Shown here piece after piece: positions 46,372 through 56,431 of a stretch of DNA of 64,000 nt. Each line of letters begins with the position of its first letter. Position 1 is the first letter of the stretch. The stretch is from Thermaerobacter sp. PB12/4term. Its GTDB lineage: Bacteria > Bacillota > Sulfobacillia > Thermaerobacterales > Thermaerobacteraceae. Made by a program: the position numbers and the translations under genes. The stretch spans positions 1,178,001 to 1,242,000 of the forward strand of contig NZ_CP048407.1 of the NCBI RefSeq assembly GCF_003403315.2. The letters are read 5' to 3'. The notes beneath the pieces are model-generated. The model was given only the letters and a program-made list of their open reading frames with translations. It was not told where the DNA came from and searched no databases.

Positions 46372-48132
46372 ATGCGGTGGACCCGGCTGCTGATTCCCAC
46401 CCTGCGGGACGACCCGGCCGAAGCGGAGATCGCCAGCCACCGCCTGATGTTGCGGGCGGGATTGATCCGGCGGGTGACGGCCGGCATCTACGAGTGGCTG
46501 CCCCTGGGCCGGCGGGCGGTGGTCAAGGTGGAGACCATCGTCCGGGAGGAGATGAACCGGAAGGGCGGCCTGGAGGTCGGCCTGCCCATCGTCCAGCCGG
46601 CGGAGCTCTGGCGGGAGACGGGCCGCTGGGCCCAGTACGGCGAGGAGATGTGGCGCCTCAAGGACCGGCACGGCCGCGAGTACTGCCTGGGGCCGACCCA
46701 TGAGGAGATCATCACCGACCTGGTGCGGGCCACGGTCAGCTCCTACCGGCAACTGCCCCTGTTGCTCTACCAGATCCAGAACAAGTACCGGGACGAGATC
46801 CGGCCCCGCTTCGGCGTGATGCGCGCCCGGGAGTTCATCATGAAGGACGCCTACTCCTTCGACGTCGATGCCGAGGGGCTGGAGCGCAGCTACCAGGCCA
46901 TGGACGACGCCTACCGGCGCATCTTCAGCCGCTGCGGCCTGGTCTTCCGGCCGGTGGCGGCCGATCCGGGCGCCATCGGCGGCTCGGGCACCCACGAGTT
47001 CATGGCCCTGGCGGACTACGGGGAGGCCCTGATCGTATACTGCGATGCGTGCGGTTACGCGGCCAACGTGGAGAAGGCCACCAGCCGCCTGGCCCCGCCC
47101 GTCGACGAGGCGCCCCGGCCCCTGGAGAAGCGGGCCACGCCGGGCGTCCGCACCATCGCCCAGCTGGCCGAGGCGGAGGGCATCCCGCCCCAGCGCCAGA
47201 TCAAGATCCTGTTCTACTGGGCGATCTACGACGGGCGGGATCCTCAGCTGGTGGCGGCCCTGGTGCGCGGGGACCGCGAGCTCAACGAGGTGAAGTTGAA
47301 GAACGCCACCGGCGCCCTGGACGTGCGGATGGCCTCCCGGGAGGAGGTGCTGGAGGTGGCCGGGGCCCCCACGGGGTCGGCGGGGCCGGTGGGCCTCAAG
47401 GGCGTGCCCGTGCTGGCCGACGAGGAAGTGATGGCCCTGCGCAACACCGCCTGCGGCGCCAACGAGGAAGGCTACCACTTCTTCAACGTCAACCCGGGCC
47501 GGGACTTCACCCCCGACCGGGTGACGGACCTGCGCCTGGTGGGCGCGGGCGACGCGTGTCCCGAGTGCGGCACGCCCATGGCCGCGGCCCGGGGGATCGA
47601 GGTGGGCCAGATCTTCAAGCTGTGGACCAAGTACAGCGAGGCCCTGGGCTGCACCTTCAAGGACGCCGACGGCCAGGAGCGGCCCATGGTGATGGGCTGC
47701 TACGGCATCGGCATCACGCGGACGGTCGCGGCGGTCATCGAGCAGCACCACGACGAGAAGGGCATCATCTGGCCCATGTCCGTGGCGCCGTACCACGTGG
47801 TGGTGGTGCCGGTCAACTATGCCGAACCCGACCAGCGCCAGGCCGCCGAGCGGGTCTACGGCCAGCTGCTCGAGGCGGGCGTGGAGGCGGTGCTGGACGA
47901 CCGGGACGAGCGGCCCGGCGTCAAGTTCAACGACGCCGACCTGATCGGGTTCCCCCTGCGGGTTACCGTGGGGCCGCGCGGCCTGGCGGAGGGCAAGGTC
48001 GAGGTGGTGGAACGGGCTACCGGCCAGGCCACGCCGGTGCCGGTGGACCAGGCGGCGGCCGAGGTGGCTCGCCGGGTCCGGCAGGCCCTGGATGAGCTAA
48101 ACCGGCGGGACGGCTCGGTGGGCAAGCGTTAA
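46372..48132 (+). CDS. proS: Prolyl-tRNA synthetase, bacterial type with editing insertion
   Basis: Charges tRNA-Pro. Class II motifs: motif 1 region [25 protein letters not shown]; motif 2 [28 protein letters not shown]; motif 3 [17 protein letters not shown]. The editing (INS) domain lies between motifs 2 and 3 (about residues 225-390), followed by the C-terminal anticodon-binding domain. 586 residues, normal for this type. ATG start with GGGAGGCGGAG upstream. polC, which often follows in Firmicutes, is absent. Confidence 0.96.
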   Translation: MRWTRLLIPTLRDDPAEAEIASHRLMLRAGLIRRVTAGIYEWLPLGRRAVVKVETIVREEMNRKGGLEVGLPIVQPAELWRETGRWAQYGEEMWRLKDRHGREYCLGPTHEEIITDLVRATVSSYRQLPLLLYQIQNKYRDEIRPRFGVMRAREFIMKDAYSFDVDAEGLERSYQAMDDAYRRIFSRCGLVFRPVAADPGAIGGSGTHEFMALADYGEALIVYCDACGYAANVEKATSRLAPPVDEAPRPLEKRATPGVRTIAQLAEAEGIPPQRQIKILFYWAIYDGRDPQLVAALVRGDRELNEVKLKNATGALDVRMASREEVLEVAGAPTGSAGPVGLKGVPVLADEEVMALRNTACGANEEGYHFFNVNPGRDFTPDRVTDLRLVGAGDACPECGTPMAAARGIEVGQIFKLWTKYSEALGCTFKDADGQERPMVMGCYGIGITRTVAAVIEQHHDEKGIIWPMSVAPYHVVVVPVNYAEPDQRQAAERVYGQLLEAGVEAVLDDRDERPGVKFNDADLIGFPLRVTVGPRGLAEGKVEVVERATGQATPVPVDQAAAEVARRVRQALDELNRRDGSVGKR

Positions 48133-48220
48133 GGGGGCCCGCACCGGAGAGCGGAGGGATACGGCAGGCCCTGGGCCAGGGCGGGCGGCAACCGGGTCCG
48201 GGAGGCGAAGGAGGGCGGCC

Positions 48221-49492
48221 ATGCGGCCGGAAGCAACCTGGGTCGACCTGCAAAACCTGGCCCTGTCCCTGGCCCTGGGCCTCCTGGTAGGCCTGGAGCG
48301 ACACCGGGCGGGCAAGGAACTGGGCATGCGCACCTTCGCCTTCACCGCCCTGGCCGGGACCCTGGCGGCCTCCACCGATCCGCCCTACCGGTTGCCCTTC
48401 ATGCTGGGCGTCCTGGCCTTCACCGCCCTGGTGGTGCTGATCAACAGCTGGCAGAACCTGCGCGCCCACGAAAGTGTCGAGATCACCACCTCCGTGGCCC
48501 TCCTGCTCACCGCCCTGAACGGCATCCTGGTGGGCCGCGGCCAGATCTTCACGCCCGTGGCGGCCACCATCCTGATGCTGCTCTTGCTTTCCTGGAAGGA
48601 GGAACTGGTGGGCTGGACGGCCCTGATCTCCCGGGACGAGGTCCACGCGGCGATCTACCTGGGGGTGATCTCCTTTGTCATCCTGCCCGTCCTGCCGGAC
48701 GAGCCCGTCGACCCCTGGGGCCTGTTCGATCTGCGCCGGGTGTGGCTCATGGTGGTGCTGATCTCGGCCATCGGGTTCGCCAACTACGTGCTCCTGCGGG
48801 TCTACGGCGCGCGGGGCGTCACCTACACGGGCTTCCTGGGCGGGCTGGTCAACAGCACCGCCACCGTGGCCGAGATGGCCCTCAAGGTCGGTGCGAACCC
48901 GCCGCTGGAGCGGTTTGCCTTCCGCGGCGTGATGCTGGCCAAGGCGGCGATGTTCATCCGCAACGGCCTGGTCCTGGGCCTTTTCGCTCCGGTGGCCCTG
49001 CCCTACGGCCTCCTGCCCGTGGGGCTCATGCTGATCCTCGCCCTGGTGCTGGCCATCCGGGCCCGGGTGCCGGCCGGGGAAGAAGCGCCGGAGGTCCGGC
49101 TGACCTCGCCCTTTTCGGTGCGGGCGGCCCTGGAGTTCGGGCTGGTGTTTCTGGTGCTGAACGTCATCGCCACCCTGGGCCAGCGCTACCTGGGCACCGC
49201 CGGGTTCTACGGCGTGAGCTTCCTCGGCGGCCTGGTGTCCAGCGCCTCCAGCGCCGCCACCGCCGCCAACCTGGCCGCCCAGGGGCGGATCGCGCCGTCC
49301 CAGGCCGCCTACGGCACCGTTCTGGCCTCCCTGGCCAGCGCCGTCATCCTGGTGCCCATCGTCCAGCGGGCGGCCCGGGGCACCGCCCTGGGCCGCCAGA
49401 TCCTGATCACCATCATGGGGATGGTGGTGGCGGGGGGGCTGGGCTTGCTCCTGAACCCCCTCTTCCTGGCGGCCACCGGCCTGGCGCCGTAG
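48221..49492 (+). CDS. MgtC/SapB family membrane protein with DUF4010 domain
   Basis: Polytopic membrane protein, 423 residues, about 12 hydrophobic segments. The N-terminal third is MgtC/SapB-like (LALGLLVGLERHRAGKELGMRTFAFTALAGTLAA). The rest is DUF4010-like (YTGFLGGLVNSTATVAEMAL, then FLGGLVSSASSAATAANLAAQG); these two similar blocks suggest an internal duplication. Transport or ion-homeostasis function is likely, but the substrate is not known. ATG start with GAAGGAGGG upstream. Not functionally linked to proS or rimP by any sign I can see. Confidence 0.88.
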   Translation: MRPEATWVDLQNLALSLALGLLVGLERHRAGKELGMRTFAFTALAGTLAASTDPPYRLPFMLGVLAFTALVVLINSWQNLRAHESVEITTSVALLLTALNGILVGRGQIFTPVAATILMLLLLSWKEELVGWTALISRDEVHAAIYLGVISFVILPVLPDEPVDPWGLFDLRRVWLMVVLISAIGFANYVLLRVYGARGVTYTGFLGGLVNSTATVAEMALKVGANPPLERFAFRGVMLAKAAMFIRNGLVLGLFAPVALPYGLLPVGLMLILALVLAIRARVPAGEEAPEVRLTSPFSVRAALEFGLVFLVLNVIATLGQRYLGTAGFYGVSFLGGLVSSASSAATAANLAAQGRIAPSQAAYGTVLASLASAVILVPIVQRAARGTALGRQILITIMGMVVAGGLGLLLNPLFLAATGLAP

Positions 49493-49538
49493 CGGCCGGC
49501 CCATGGCGGGGCTTGCCGCGGCATGATCAGGGCCCGGG

Positions 49539-49674
49539 CCGGGGTCACGCCTGCGGCGACCTCGTGCAGACACGCGACCGCGGGCTGGGGTGACGCCAGC
49601 CGGAGCTTGGTGCAGTCCCGGGCCCGGCTGCCCGGGGTGTCGGTCCACCGGAGCCTGCAGTCCCGGGCCACGGC
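49539..49674 (+). repeat. Three degenerate tandem repeats, 46-47 bp period
   Basis: Copies begin at 49539, 49585 and 49632. Each starts CCGGGGTnnCG-like (CTGGGGTGACG in the second) and contains a GGAGC...TGCAG core followed in copies 2 and 3 by TCCCGGGCC. They sit directly upstream of the rimP promoter in the 527-nt gap after the DUF4010 gene. They might be operator sites or remnants of duplication; no coding frame is convincing. Confidence 0.55.
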
Positions 49675-49678
49675 TTTC

Positions 49679-49707
49679 TTGCCGGCCCCTGGGGCCTGTG
49701 GTATACT
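49679..49707 (+). promoter_or_regulatory. Extended -10 SigA promoter for the rimP-nusA-infB operon
   Basis: TTGCCG (49679-49684) and TATACT (49702-49707) are 17 bp apart, with TGG immediately before the -10. Start expected near 49714, giving a leader of about 300 nt before rimP. Confidence 0.78.
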
Positions 49708-49865
49708 GGCCCCAAGGTAGCGCCCTCAGGGCGCTGGTCTTGCTTCTGGGCAGGTGCGCCCGGCCCCGTGGCCGGCGCGGGCGCCCGTTGCGGGGTCCGG
49801 CGGTAGGCCGGAAGGTGGCCGGTTCGTCCCCGCCGGGCCATGCCGCCAACCAGCGATGGTCCCGG

Positions 49866-49892
49866 AAGAGTGGGTTCTGCACCCACTCTTTT
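49866..49892 (+). terminator. Terminator-like hairpin in the rimP leader (possible attenuator)
   Basis: AAGAGTGGGT (49866-49875) pairs perfectly with ACCCACTCTT (49881-49890) around a 5-nt loop and ends in TTTT (49889-49892). It lies between the promoter and rimP, so it could limit read-through into the operon. A second hairpin AGCGCCC-TCA-GGGCGCT lies closer to the start site (about 49718-49734). Feedback by NusA, encoded in the operon, is a reasonable guess only. Confidence 0.7.
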
Positions 49893-50019
49893 CGATCGTT
49901 ATGGGGCGGTGTCGTGTAAACCGGGTGGCGGGACCGGCCCGCCCGCTGGGGAACGCCCGGGGGATGCCGGGCGGCCGGGGCAGCCCGGTCCGGCGGGCCA
50001 CCCGCGGGGAGGCGACAGG

Positions 50020-50481
50020 GTGAGCAACCGCAAGGTGGAGGCGGCCGTCGCCCAGCTGGCGGAGCCCCTGGCCGAGCAGCGGGGGCTGGTCCTGCTGGAC
50101 GTGGAATACCGCCGGGAGGGCGGGCGCTGGTTCCTCCAGTGCGTGGTGGACCGGGAGGGCGGCGTGACCATGGATGAGTGCGCCGCCTTCAGCGAAGCGC
50201 TGGATCCGGTGCTGGAGGGTGTGGAAGGCCTGGCCGAGGACGTGGTGGTGGAGGTCATGTCCCCGGGCCTCGACCGCACCCTGCGCAACGATCGGGAGTT
50301 TGCCTGGTTCCGGGGGCGCGAGGTGGAGGTGACCACCTACCGCCCTGTGGACGGCCGGCGGCGATTCCAGGGTCGCCTGGAGGGACTGGAAGACGGGCAC
50401 GTGGTGGTCACCGACCAGGAGGGGATCCACCGCATTCCCCGCGACGCGGTGGCCAAGACCCAGCTGCAGGTGCGGATCTAG
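50020..50481 (+). CDS. rimP: Ribosome maturation factor RimP
   Basis: 30S assembly factor. 153 residues with the family blocks QRGLVLLDVEYRREGGRWFLQCVVDREGGVTMDECAAFSEALDP and VEVMSPGLDRTLRNDREFAWFRGREVEV. GTG start with GGGGAGG upstream. First gene of the rimP-nusA-ylxR-ylxQ-infB operon. Confidence 0.95.
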   Translation: MSNRKVEAAVAQLAEPLAEQRGLVLLDVEYRREGGRWFLQCVVDREGGVTMDECAAFSEALDPVLEGVEGLAEDVVVEVMSPGLDRTLRNDREFAWFRGREVEVTTYRPVDGRRRFQGRLEGLEDGHVVVTDQEGIHRIPRDAVAKTQLQVRI

Positions 50482-50561
50482 ACCGTGGACGCTGAACGCG
50501 TCACGGTCCCCGGCCAGGGCGACGGGTCCGGTGTCAGGGGAAAGGAGGCGCCTGGCCGCCC

Positions 50562-51980
50562 ATGAATGCGGAATTCATTGAGGCGCTGGAGGATCTGGAG
50601 CGGCAGAAGGGCATCGACAAGGATACGCTGCTGGAGGCCATCGAAGCGGCGCTGGTGGCGGCCTTCCGCCGCCATTTCGGCACGGCCCAGAACGTGGCCG
50701 TGCGCATCGACCGGGAGACGGGCGAGATCCGGGTGGTGGCCCGCCGCGACGTGGTCGAGGAGGTGGAGGATCCTTCGACCCAGATCAGCGTGGCCGAGGC
50801 CCGGGAGATCGACCCCCGCTACAAGCCCGGGGACGTGGTGGAACAGGAGGTCACGCCGCGGGACTTCGGCCGCATCGCTGCCCAGACCGCCAAGCAGGTC
50901 GTCCTGCAGCGGATCCGCGAGGCCGAGCGCGACCTCATCTACGAAGAATTCATTGCCCGCGAGGGCGACATCGTCACCGGCGTGGTCCAGCGGGTGCAGG
51001 GGCGCAACGTCTTCGTCGACCTGGGCCGGACCGAGACGGTGCTCTTTCCGTCGGAGCAGATTCCCGGCGAGCGCTACCGGCCGGGCGACCGGATCAAGGT
51101 GTACATCGTGGAGGTGCGCAAGACCCCCAAGGGGCCGCAGATCCTCATCTCCCGCAGCCATCCCAACCTCATCAAGCGCCTCTTCGAGCTGGAGGTGCCG
51201 GAGATCCACGACGGCATCGTGGAGATCAAGGAGGCGGTGCGGGAACCCGGCGTCCGGGCCAAGGTGGCCGTCGACACCCGGGACGAGCGGGTGGACCCCG
51301 TGGGGGCCTGCGTCGGGCCCCGGGGCGCGCGGGTCCAGGCGGTGGTGGCCGAGCTGCGCGGCGAGCGCATCGACGTGATCCGCTGGGCGGACGAACCGGA
51401 ACAGTTCGTGGCCAACGCCCTGTCGCCGGCCAAGGTGACCCGGGTGATCCTGGAGCCGGAAACCCGAGTCGCGCGGGTGATCGTCCCCGACCACCAGCTC
51501 TCCCTGGCCATCGGCAAGGAAGGCCAGAATGCCCGCCTGGCCGCCCGGCTGACGGGCTGGAAGATCGACATCCACGCCGAGTCCCAGGCGGCCGAGTGGC
51601 TGGCCCGGGAGGACGACTGGGACATCGACGCCGTGCTGGCCGGAGCCGGCGGGGAGGGTCAGGAGGGCGCCGGTGACGACGACCTGGACGAGCTGTTCGG
51701 CGCCGGGGCCTTCGGCGATGCCGGCGATGGCGGCGGCGCGGGCGGCGAGAACTGGGACTGGTGGTCTGGTGAGGGTGGCCGCGGGGATGATCACGGCGCC
51801 GGGGCCGCTGAGGAGTGGGCCGGAGAGGACGGCTCCGGCGGTTGGGATGAGACCGGCGACGGCGGCGACGGCCGCTGGGAGGAAGGCGACGGGGCGGCAG
51901 GCGGCTGGGACGGCGAGGGCCCGGCGCAGGACCAGGATGGCAGCCCGCGGGCGGAGACGCCCGGCCCGGAATCGAGGTGA
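50562..51980 (+). CDS. nusA: Transcription termination/antitermination protein NusA
   Basis: RNA polymerase-associated pausing and termination factor. N-terminal domain from MNAEFIEALEDLERQKGIDKDTLLEAIEAAL, then an S1 domain (GDIVTGVVQRVQGRNVFVDLGRTETVLF), KH1 (VDPVGACVGPRGARVQAVV) and KH2 (SLAIGKEGQNARLAARLTGWKIDI). The conserved part ends about residue 360; the last ~110 residues are an acidic, Gly-rich tail with seven Trp, unlike the short ends of other Firmicute NusA. ATG start with AAAGGAGG upstream. Confidence 0.96.
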   Translation: MNAEFIEALEDLERQKGIDKDTLLEAIEAALVAAFRRHFGTAQNVAVRIDRETGEIRVVARRDVVEEVEDPSTQISVAEAREIDPRYKPGDVVEQEVTPRDFGRIAAQTAKQVVLQRIREAERDLIYEEFIAREGDIVTGVVQRVQGRNVFVDLGRTETVLFPSEQIPGERYRPGDRIKVYIVEVRKTPKGPQILISRSHPNLIKRLFELEVPEIHDGIVEIKEAVREPGVRAKVAVDTRDERVDPVGACVGPRGARVQAVVAELRGERIDVIRWADEPEQFVANALSPAKVTRVILEPETRVARVIVPDHQLSLAIGKEGQNARLAARLTGWKIDIHAESQAAEWLAREDDWDIDAVLAGAGGEGQEGAGDDDLDELFGAGAFGDAGDGGGAGGENWDWWSGEGGRGDDHGAGAAEEWAGEDGSGGWDETGDGGDGRWEEGDGAAGGWDGEGPAQDQDGSPRAETPGPESR

Positions 51981-51986
51981 CGGTCC

Positions 51987-52280
51987 GTGCCAAGGCACAT
52001 TCCGCAGCGGACGTGCATCGGCTGCCGGGCAGTCCGGCCCAAGCGGGAGTTGCTCCGGGTGGTGCGTACCCCGGAGGGTGAGGTGGCCTTCGACCCCACC
52101 GGCCGCCGGGCCGGGCGGGGAGCGTACCTCTGCCCCGACCCGGCGTGCCTGGACCGGGCCCTCAGGGCGCGGGAGCTGGGACGGGCGCTGAAGACCGATC
52201 TGGACGCTGCCACGGTGGAGGCCTTGCGGCGCCAGCTGGCGGAACTGGTGACGGGAGCGGATGCCGGTGCCGGGCGGTAA
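51987..52280 (+). CDS. ylxR: YlxR/RnpM, RNase P modulator family
   Basis: 97-residue RNA-binding protein of the YlxR family; Bacillus YlxR (RnpM) is reported to modulate RNase P. Family motifs: RTCIGCRAVRPKRELLRVVRTPEG and GRRAGRGAYLCPDPACLDRAL. GTG start 6 nt after nusA. Overlaps ylxQ by 20 nt. Confidence 0.93.
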   Translation: MPRHIPQRTCIGCRAVRPKRELLRVVRTPEGEVAFDPTGRRAGRGAYLCPDPACLDRALRARELGRALKTDLDAATVEALRRQLAELVTGADAGAGR

Positions 52281-52641
52281 GGGTGATCCGCGGGGACTCA
52301 TCGGGCTGGCCCGCCGCGCCGGCCGGTTGGCGGCGGGGGATCACGCCGTCCGTCACGCCTTCCAGCAGGGGCGGGCGGCGCTGGTGGTGGTGGCGGCCGA
52401 CGCAGGGGCTGCATGCCACCGCCGCTTTGCCCGGCTGGCGGCCCGGGATGCCGTGCCCCTGGTGGTGTGGGGCGGGAAAGGCGAGCTGGGTGCGCTGACC
52501 GGCCGGCCCCAGTGCGCGGTGCTGGCCGTCACGGACAAGGGACTGGCTGCAGCCCTGCGGGAACGGCTATCGGCCGGGGCCGGAGGAACGGGCGCAGAAT
52601 CGGGGGGTGAGCCGTTTGTCACGCAGCATTCGCATCTATGA
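52261..52641 (+). CDS. ylxQ: YlxQ, L7Ae-family ribosomal-like protein
   Basis: 126-residue L7Ae/L30e-type kink-turn RNA-binding protein usual between ylxR and infB. Core: [38 protein letters not shown] and [21 protein letters not shown]. The C-terminal ~25 residues are variable. Start overlaps ylxR, and the 3' end overlaps infB by 26 nt. Confidence 0.88.
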   Translation: MPVPGGKGDPRGLIGLARRAGRLAAGDHAVRHAFQQGRAALVVVAADAGAACHRRFARLAARDAVPLVVWGGKGELGALTGRPQCAVLAVTDKGLAAALRERLSAGAGGTGAESGGEPFVTQHSHL

Positions 52642-55600
52642 ACTGGCTCGCAAGCTGGGTGTGCAGAGCAAGGAGATCCTGCGCATCCTGCACGACGAGC
52701 TGAACATCGACATCCAGAACCACATGAGTACCATCAACGACCAGGTGGCGCGCCGGATCACCCAGATTCTGCGCGGCGACTCCGGGCCCGCAGGCCAGGG
52801 ATCGCAGAACGGGGGCACGGCGAGGTCCGGCACCGGGCCGGCTGGGGGTCCTGGAGGATCCGGTACCGGGACCGGCGGGGCAGCCGCGGGCCGGGGCACG
52901 CCACCAGCAACCGGCGGCAACGGCGGGCGCGCCCCGGCCACGGCCCAGGGATCCCGGCCGGGGATGCCGCCGGCCGCCCGGCCGGGCGGGCCGGCAGCCG
53001 GTTCGGGCACCCGGCCCGCCGGCGCAGGGGCGGGCAGCACGCCGGGGGCCGGCAGGCCAAGCGGGATGCCGAACCCGGCGGCCGGTGGCCGCCCGTCCGC
53101 CGGGGTGCGGCCGGGTGATGCCCGTTCCCAGGGGGCCGCGCCCGGGGCAGCGGCGGGAGCGGGCCGGCCGGCAGGCCCGCAGCCCGTTGCCGGGAGGGCG
53201 GGTGCGCCCGGCGGTGCGGGCAACGGCATGGGCGCCCGGCCTGCGGCTCCCTCTCGGCCCGGTGGCGGGCCGGGGGCACCGGCCACAGGCTCCGGGGGGC
53301 CGCGCCCCGGGGCACCAGGGACTGCGGCAGGCCCGGGGGCCCGGCCTGTGGCCCCCGGGCAGGGAGCCGGGCCGGGCGGAGCGTCGGCCGCCGGAGGGCG
53401 GCCGGCAGCGCCGGCGGGAGCGCGTCCGGGAGCCGGTGCGCTCCCCGGAGCAGCGGCCGGGGCTGGCGGCGCGACGCAGACCCGGCCGGGTGCGCCCGCG
53501 GCGGGCGGCGGAGCCCCGACGGGCGGGGCGGCGGCCCGGGCCGGCGGTCGGGGGGCTGGGGCGGCCGGTACCGGAGGGATGCCGCCCGCCGGTCCTGCCC
53601 GGGGCGGGCCGCAAGGATCCACCGGAGGCGGGGCCGCCGGCTCGCGCCCCCAGGCTCAAGGAGGCCCGGCCGGGCCCGTGCCGGGACGGGGGCCCCAGCC
53701 GGCGGGAGCCCAGGGCCGGGGCGGTCCCGGGGGCGGGCCTGCGCGGGGCGAGCGGCGGGATGACCGCCGGGGCGACCGGCCCGGGCGGCCCGGCCGCCCC
53801 GGCGAGGGCCGCCCGGGCGATGCCCGTGCCGGCGGGCCGCGGGGTGGCGCCGCCGGCCGGCCCGGCGGGGGGAGGCCGGGCGGCCCCCGGCCCGGCGGCG
53901 GCCGCCCGGGTGGCGGGTTTGCACCCCCGCGGCCCGGTGGCGGGCGGCCGGGCGTGGCCGGCAGGCCGGGTGCCGGCCGGCCGGCGGCCGGTGCCCGGCG
54001 CGGGGCCAAGCGCAAGGAATACGAGCGGGACGAGCGGGAGTTCCTGGACGACGAGGACGACGGGCGCCTCTTCGGCGGCCGTAAGGAGGAGCGGCGCCGG
54101 CGCCGGGCCCAGGACGATGCCACCCACGAGATCCGCCACGGCTCCCGGGTGGGCGGCGAGGTGACGCTGACCGGTGCCGTGACCGTGGGCGCCTTTGCCG
54201 AGCTGCTGGGCCTGACCCCCGCCCAGGTGATCCAGACCCTGATCGGCATGGGCGTCATGGCGGCGATCAACCAGGAGATCGATGCCTCCGTGGCGGCCAG
54301 GGTGGCCGAGAAGTTCGGCTTCACGGTGAAGATCCAGGAGCCCGAGCCCGAGCTGGCCAGGAAGGCCGACCCGGCGGCCGCCGAGGAGGATCCTAAGCGG
54401 CTGAAGCCCCGCTGGCCGGTGGTGACGGTGCTGGGCCACGTGGACCACGGCAAGACGTCCCTGCTGGACCGCATCCGGAGCACCCGGGTCACGGCCCAGG
54501 AGGCGGGCGGCATCACCCAGCACATCGGCGCCTCGGTGGTCGAGGTGGGCGAGAAGAAGATCGTCTTCCTCGACACCCCGGGCCACGAGGCCTTCACCGC
54601 CCTGCGGGCCCGCGGCGCCCAGGTGACGGACATCGCCGTGCTGGTGGTGGCTGCCGACGACGGCGTCATGCCCCAGACCGTCGAGGCCATCAACCATGCC
54701 CGGGCGGCGGGCGTGCCCATCGTGGTGGCCATCACCAAGATCGACAAGCCGGAGGCCAACCCCGACCGGGTCCGGCAGCAGCTGGTGGAATACAACCTGG
54801 TGCCCGAGGAATGGGGCGGCGACACGGTCATGGTCGAGGTGTCGGCCCACACCGGCCAGGGCATCGCCGAGCTGCTGGAGATGATCCTGCTGGTGGCCGA
54901 GCTGCAGGAGCTCAAGGCCAACCCCGACCGGCCCGCGGTGGGCACCGTGATCGAGGCCAAGCTGGACCGCGGCCGCGGTCCGGTGGCGACGGTCCTGGTC
55001 CAGACGGGCACCCTGCGGGTGGGCGACGCCTTCGTCTGCGGCACGACCTACGGCCGGGTCCGCGCCCTGTTCGACGACCGCGGCCGGCCGGTGGAGGAGG
55101 CGGGCCCCTCCACGCCGGTGGAGGTGCTGGGCGCCTCGGAGGTGCCGGAAGCCGGCGACCGGCTGGAAGTGATGGCCGACGAGCGGGAGGCGCGGGAGAT
55201 CGCCACCCGGCGCCAGGAGGAACGGCGCCAGGAGGAGATGCGGGCCGCCCGTGGCCTGACCCTGGAGCAGTTCTCCCAGCAGGCCGGCGGCGACGCGGGC
55301 GAGCGGGAGCTGCGCCTGATCGTCAAGGCCGACGTGCAGGGCTCGCTGGACGCCCTGATCCCGGCCCTGGAGCGCCTCTCCACCGACGAGGTCTACGTCC
55401 GGGTGCTGCACACCGGCCTGGGCGCCATCAGCGAATCCGACGTGATGCTGGCCGCCGCCTCGCGGGCCATCGTCGTCGGGTTCAACGTCCGGCCCGATGC
55501 CAACGCCCGGCGGGCGGCGGACCAGGAGAACGTGGAGATCCGGACGTACCGGGTCATCTACGAGCTGCTGGATGACCTCAAGAAGGCCCTGCAGGGCCTG

Positions 55601-55915
55601 CTCAAGCCGGAGATCCGGGAGGTCGTCCTGGGGCAGGCGGAAGTCCGCGCCACCTTCAGGGTGCCCGGGGTGGGAACGGTGGCCGGTTGTTACGTCACCG
55701 ACGGCAAGATCGCCCGCAACGCCCGGGTCCGGGTGATCCGCGACGGGACGGTGATCTACGAGGGCCGCATCGCCTCCCTCAAGCGGTTCCAGGACGACGT
55801 GCGCGAGGTGGCCCAGGGCTACGAGTGCGGCGTGGGCATCGAGCGTTTCAACGACATCAAGGAGGGCGACGTCCTGGAGGTGTTCCAGGAGCAGGAGGTG
55901 GCCCGGGCCCTCTGA
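52616..55915 (+). CDS. infB: Translation initiation factor IF-2 with a very long low-complexity N-region
   Basis: GTPase that places initiator tRNA. 1099 residues. N-terminal IF2 subdomain about 1-50 ([21 protein letters not shown]). Next is a Gly/Ala/Pro/Arg-rich region of about 410 residues ending in RPGGG repeats and the charged patch [18 protein letters not shown]. After it come the second N domain, the G domain (GHVDHGKTS from residue 607, [18 protein letters not shown]), and domains II to IV. TTG 52616 is chosen because GGGTGA ends 5 nt upstream; GTG 52607 is the alternative. Confidence 0.96.
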   Translation: MSRSIRIYELARKLGVQSKEILRILHDELNIDIQNHMSTINDQVARRITQILRGDSGPAGQGSQNGGTARSGTGPAGGPGGSGTGTGGAAAGRGTPPATGGNGGRAPATAQGSRPGMPPAARPGGPAAGSGTRPAGAGAGSTPGAGRPSGMPNPAAGGRPSAGVRPGDARSQGAAPGAAAGAGRPAGPQPVAGRAGAPGGAGNGMGARPAAPSRPGGGPGAPATGSGGPRPGAPGTAAGPGARPVAPGQGAGPGGASAAGGRPAAPAGARPGAGALPGAAAGAGGATQTRPGAPAAGGGAPTGGAAARAGGRGAGAAGTGGMPPAGPARGGPQGSTGGGAAGSRPQAQGGPAGPVPGRGPQPAGAQGRGGPGGGPARGERRDDRRGDRPGRPGRPGEGRPGDARAGGPRGGAAGRPGGGRPGGPRPGGGRPGGGFAPPRPGGGRPGVAGRPGAGRPAAGARRGAKRKEYERDEREFLDDEDDGRLFGGRKEERRRRRAQDDATHEIRHGSRVGGEVTLTGAVTVGAFAELLGLTPAQVIQTLIGMGVMAAINQEIDASVAARVAEKFGFTVKIQEPEPELARKADPAAAEEDPKRLKPRWPVVTVLGHVDHGKTSLLDRIRSTRVTAQEAGGITQHIGASVVEVGEKKIVFLDTPGHEAFTALRARGAQVTDIAVLVVAADDGVMPQTVEAINHARAAGVPIVVAITKIDKPEANPDRVRQQLVEYNLVPEEWGGDTVMVEVSAHTGQGIAELLEMILLVAELQELKANPDRPAVGTVIEAKLDRGRGPVATVLVQTGTLRVGDAFVCGTTYGRVRALFDDRGRPVEEAGPSTPVEVLGASEVPEAGDRLEVMADEREAREIATRRQEERRQEEMRAARGLTLEQFSQQAGGDAGERELRLIVKADVQGSLDALIPALERLSTDEVYVRVLHTGLGAISESDVMLAAASRAIVVGFNVRPDANARRAADQENVEIRTYRVIYELLDDLKKALQGLLKPEIREVVLGQAEVRATFRVPGVGTVAGCYVTDGKIARNARVRVIRDGTVIYEGRIASLKRFQDDVREVAQGYECGVGIERFNDIKEGDVLEVFQEQEVARAL

Positions 55916-55994
55916 TGCCCCGCCGGCCAGGCAAGGTGCCTGGATCGTCCGTCATGGGCCCCGGGTCCTGGGTTCGGGGCCGGGAGGTGGCGGC

Positions 55995-56282
55995 ATGGCG
56001 GCCTTCGTAGGCCTGTGCCAGGTGACTCTGACGGTTCCGGGCAGCACGTCCCTCAAGGACAAGCGCCGGGTGCTGCGCAGCATCGTGGACCGGTTGCGGC
56101 AGCGGTACGCCCTGGCCGTAGCGGAAGTGGGCTCCCAGGACGCCTGGCAGCGGGCGGACATCGCCTTCGCCTGCGTGAGCGGAGAACCGTCCCGCTGCGA
56201 AGCCATCCTGGCGGAGTGCGTCCGCTGGCTGGAGACCCGGTCCGACATCGAGCTGGTGCACGTGGAGACCGAAATCCTTTGA
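55995..56282 (+). CDS. ylxP: YlxP, DUF503 family
   Basis: 95-residue protein usual between infB and rbfA in Firmicutes. Pattern: CQVTLTVPGSTSLKDKRRVLRSIVDRLRQRYALAVAEVG and VHVETEIL. Biochemical role unknown; context suggests ribosome biogenesis. ATG start with GGGAGGTGG upstream. Confidence 0.92.
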   Translation: MAAFVGLCQVTLTVPGSTSLKDKRRVLRSIVDRLRQRYALAVAEVGSQDAWQRADIAFACVSGEPSRCEAILAECVRWLETRSDIELVHVETEIL

Positions 56283-56431
56283 CGCCCCCGCCGGCTCGTC
56301 CGGGCTTCAAGGGCCCGCTGGATGGAACATCCCGCCGGCCCGGAGTCCAGGGGAGCCGGGAAAGCTGCCCGGCCGCAGGCCGGTCGGCCGTACCGGCCCT
56401 GCGGGCGGAGGCGCGGGGCAGCGGGCAGGTG

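Noticed and set aside
46078-46740. Open frame overlapping the proS leader and start
   Set aside because: It runs out of frame into proS and shows no family pattern; composition matches spacer translated in a GC-rich frame.
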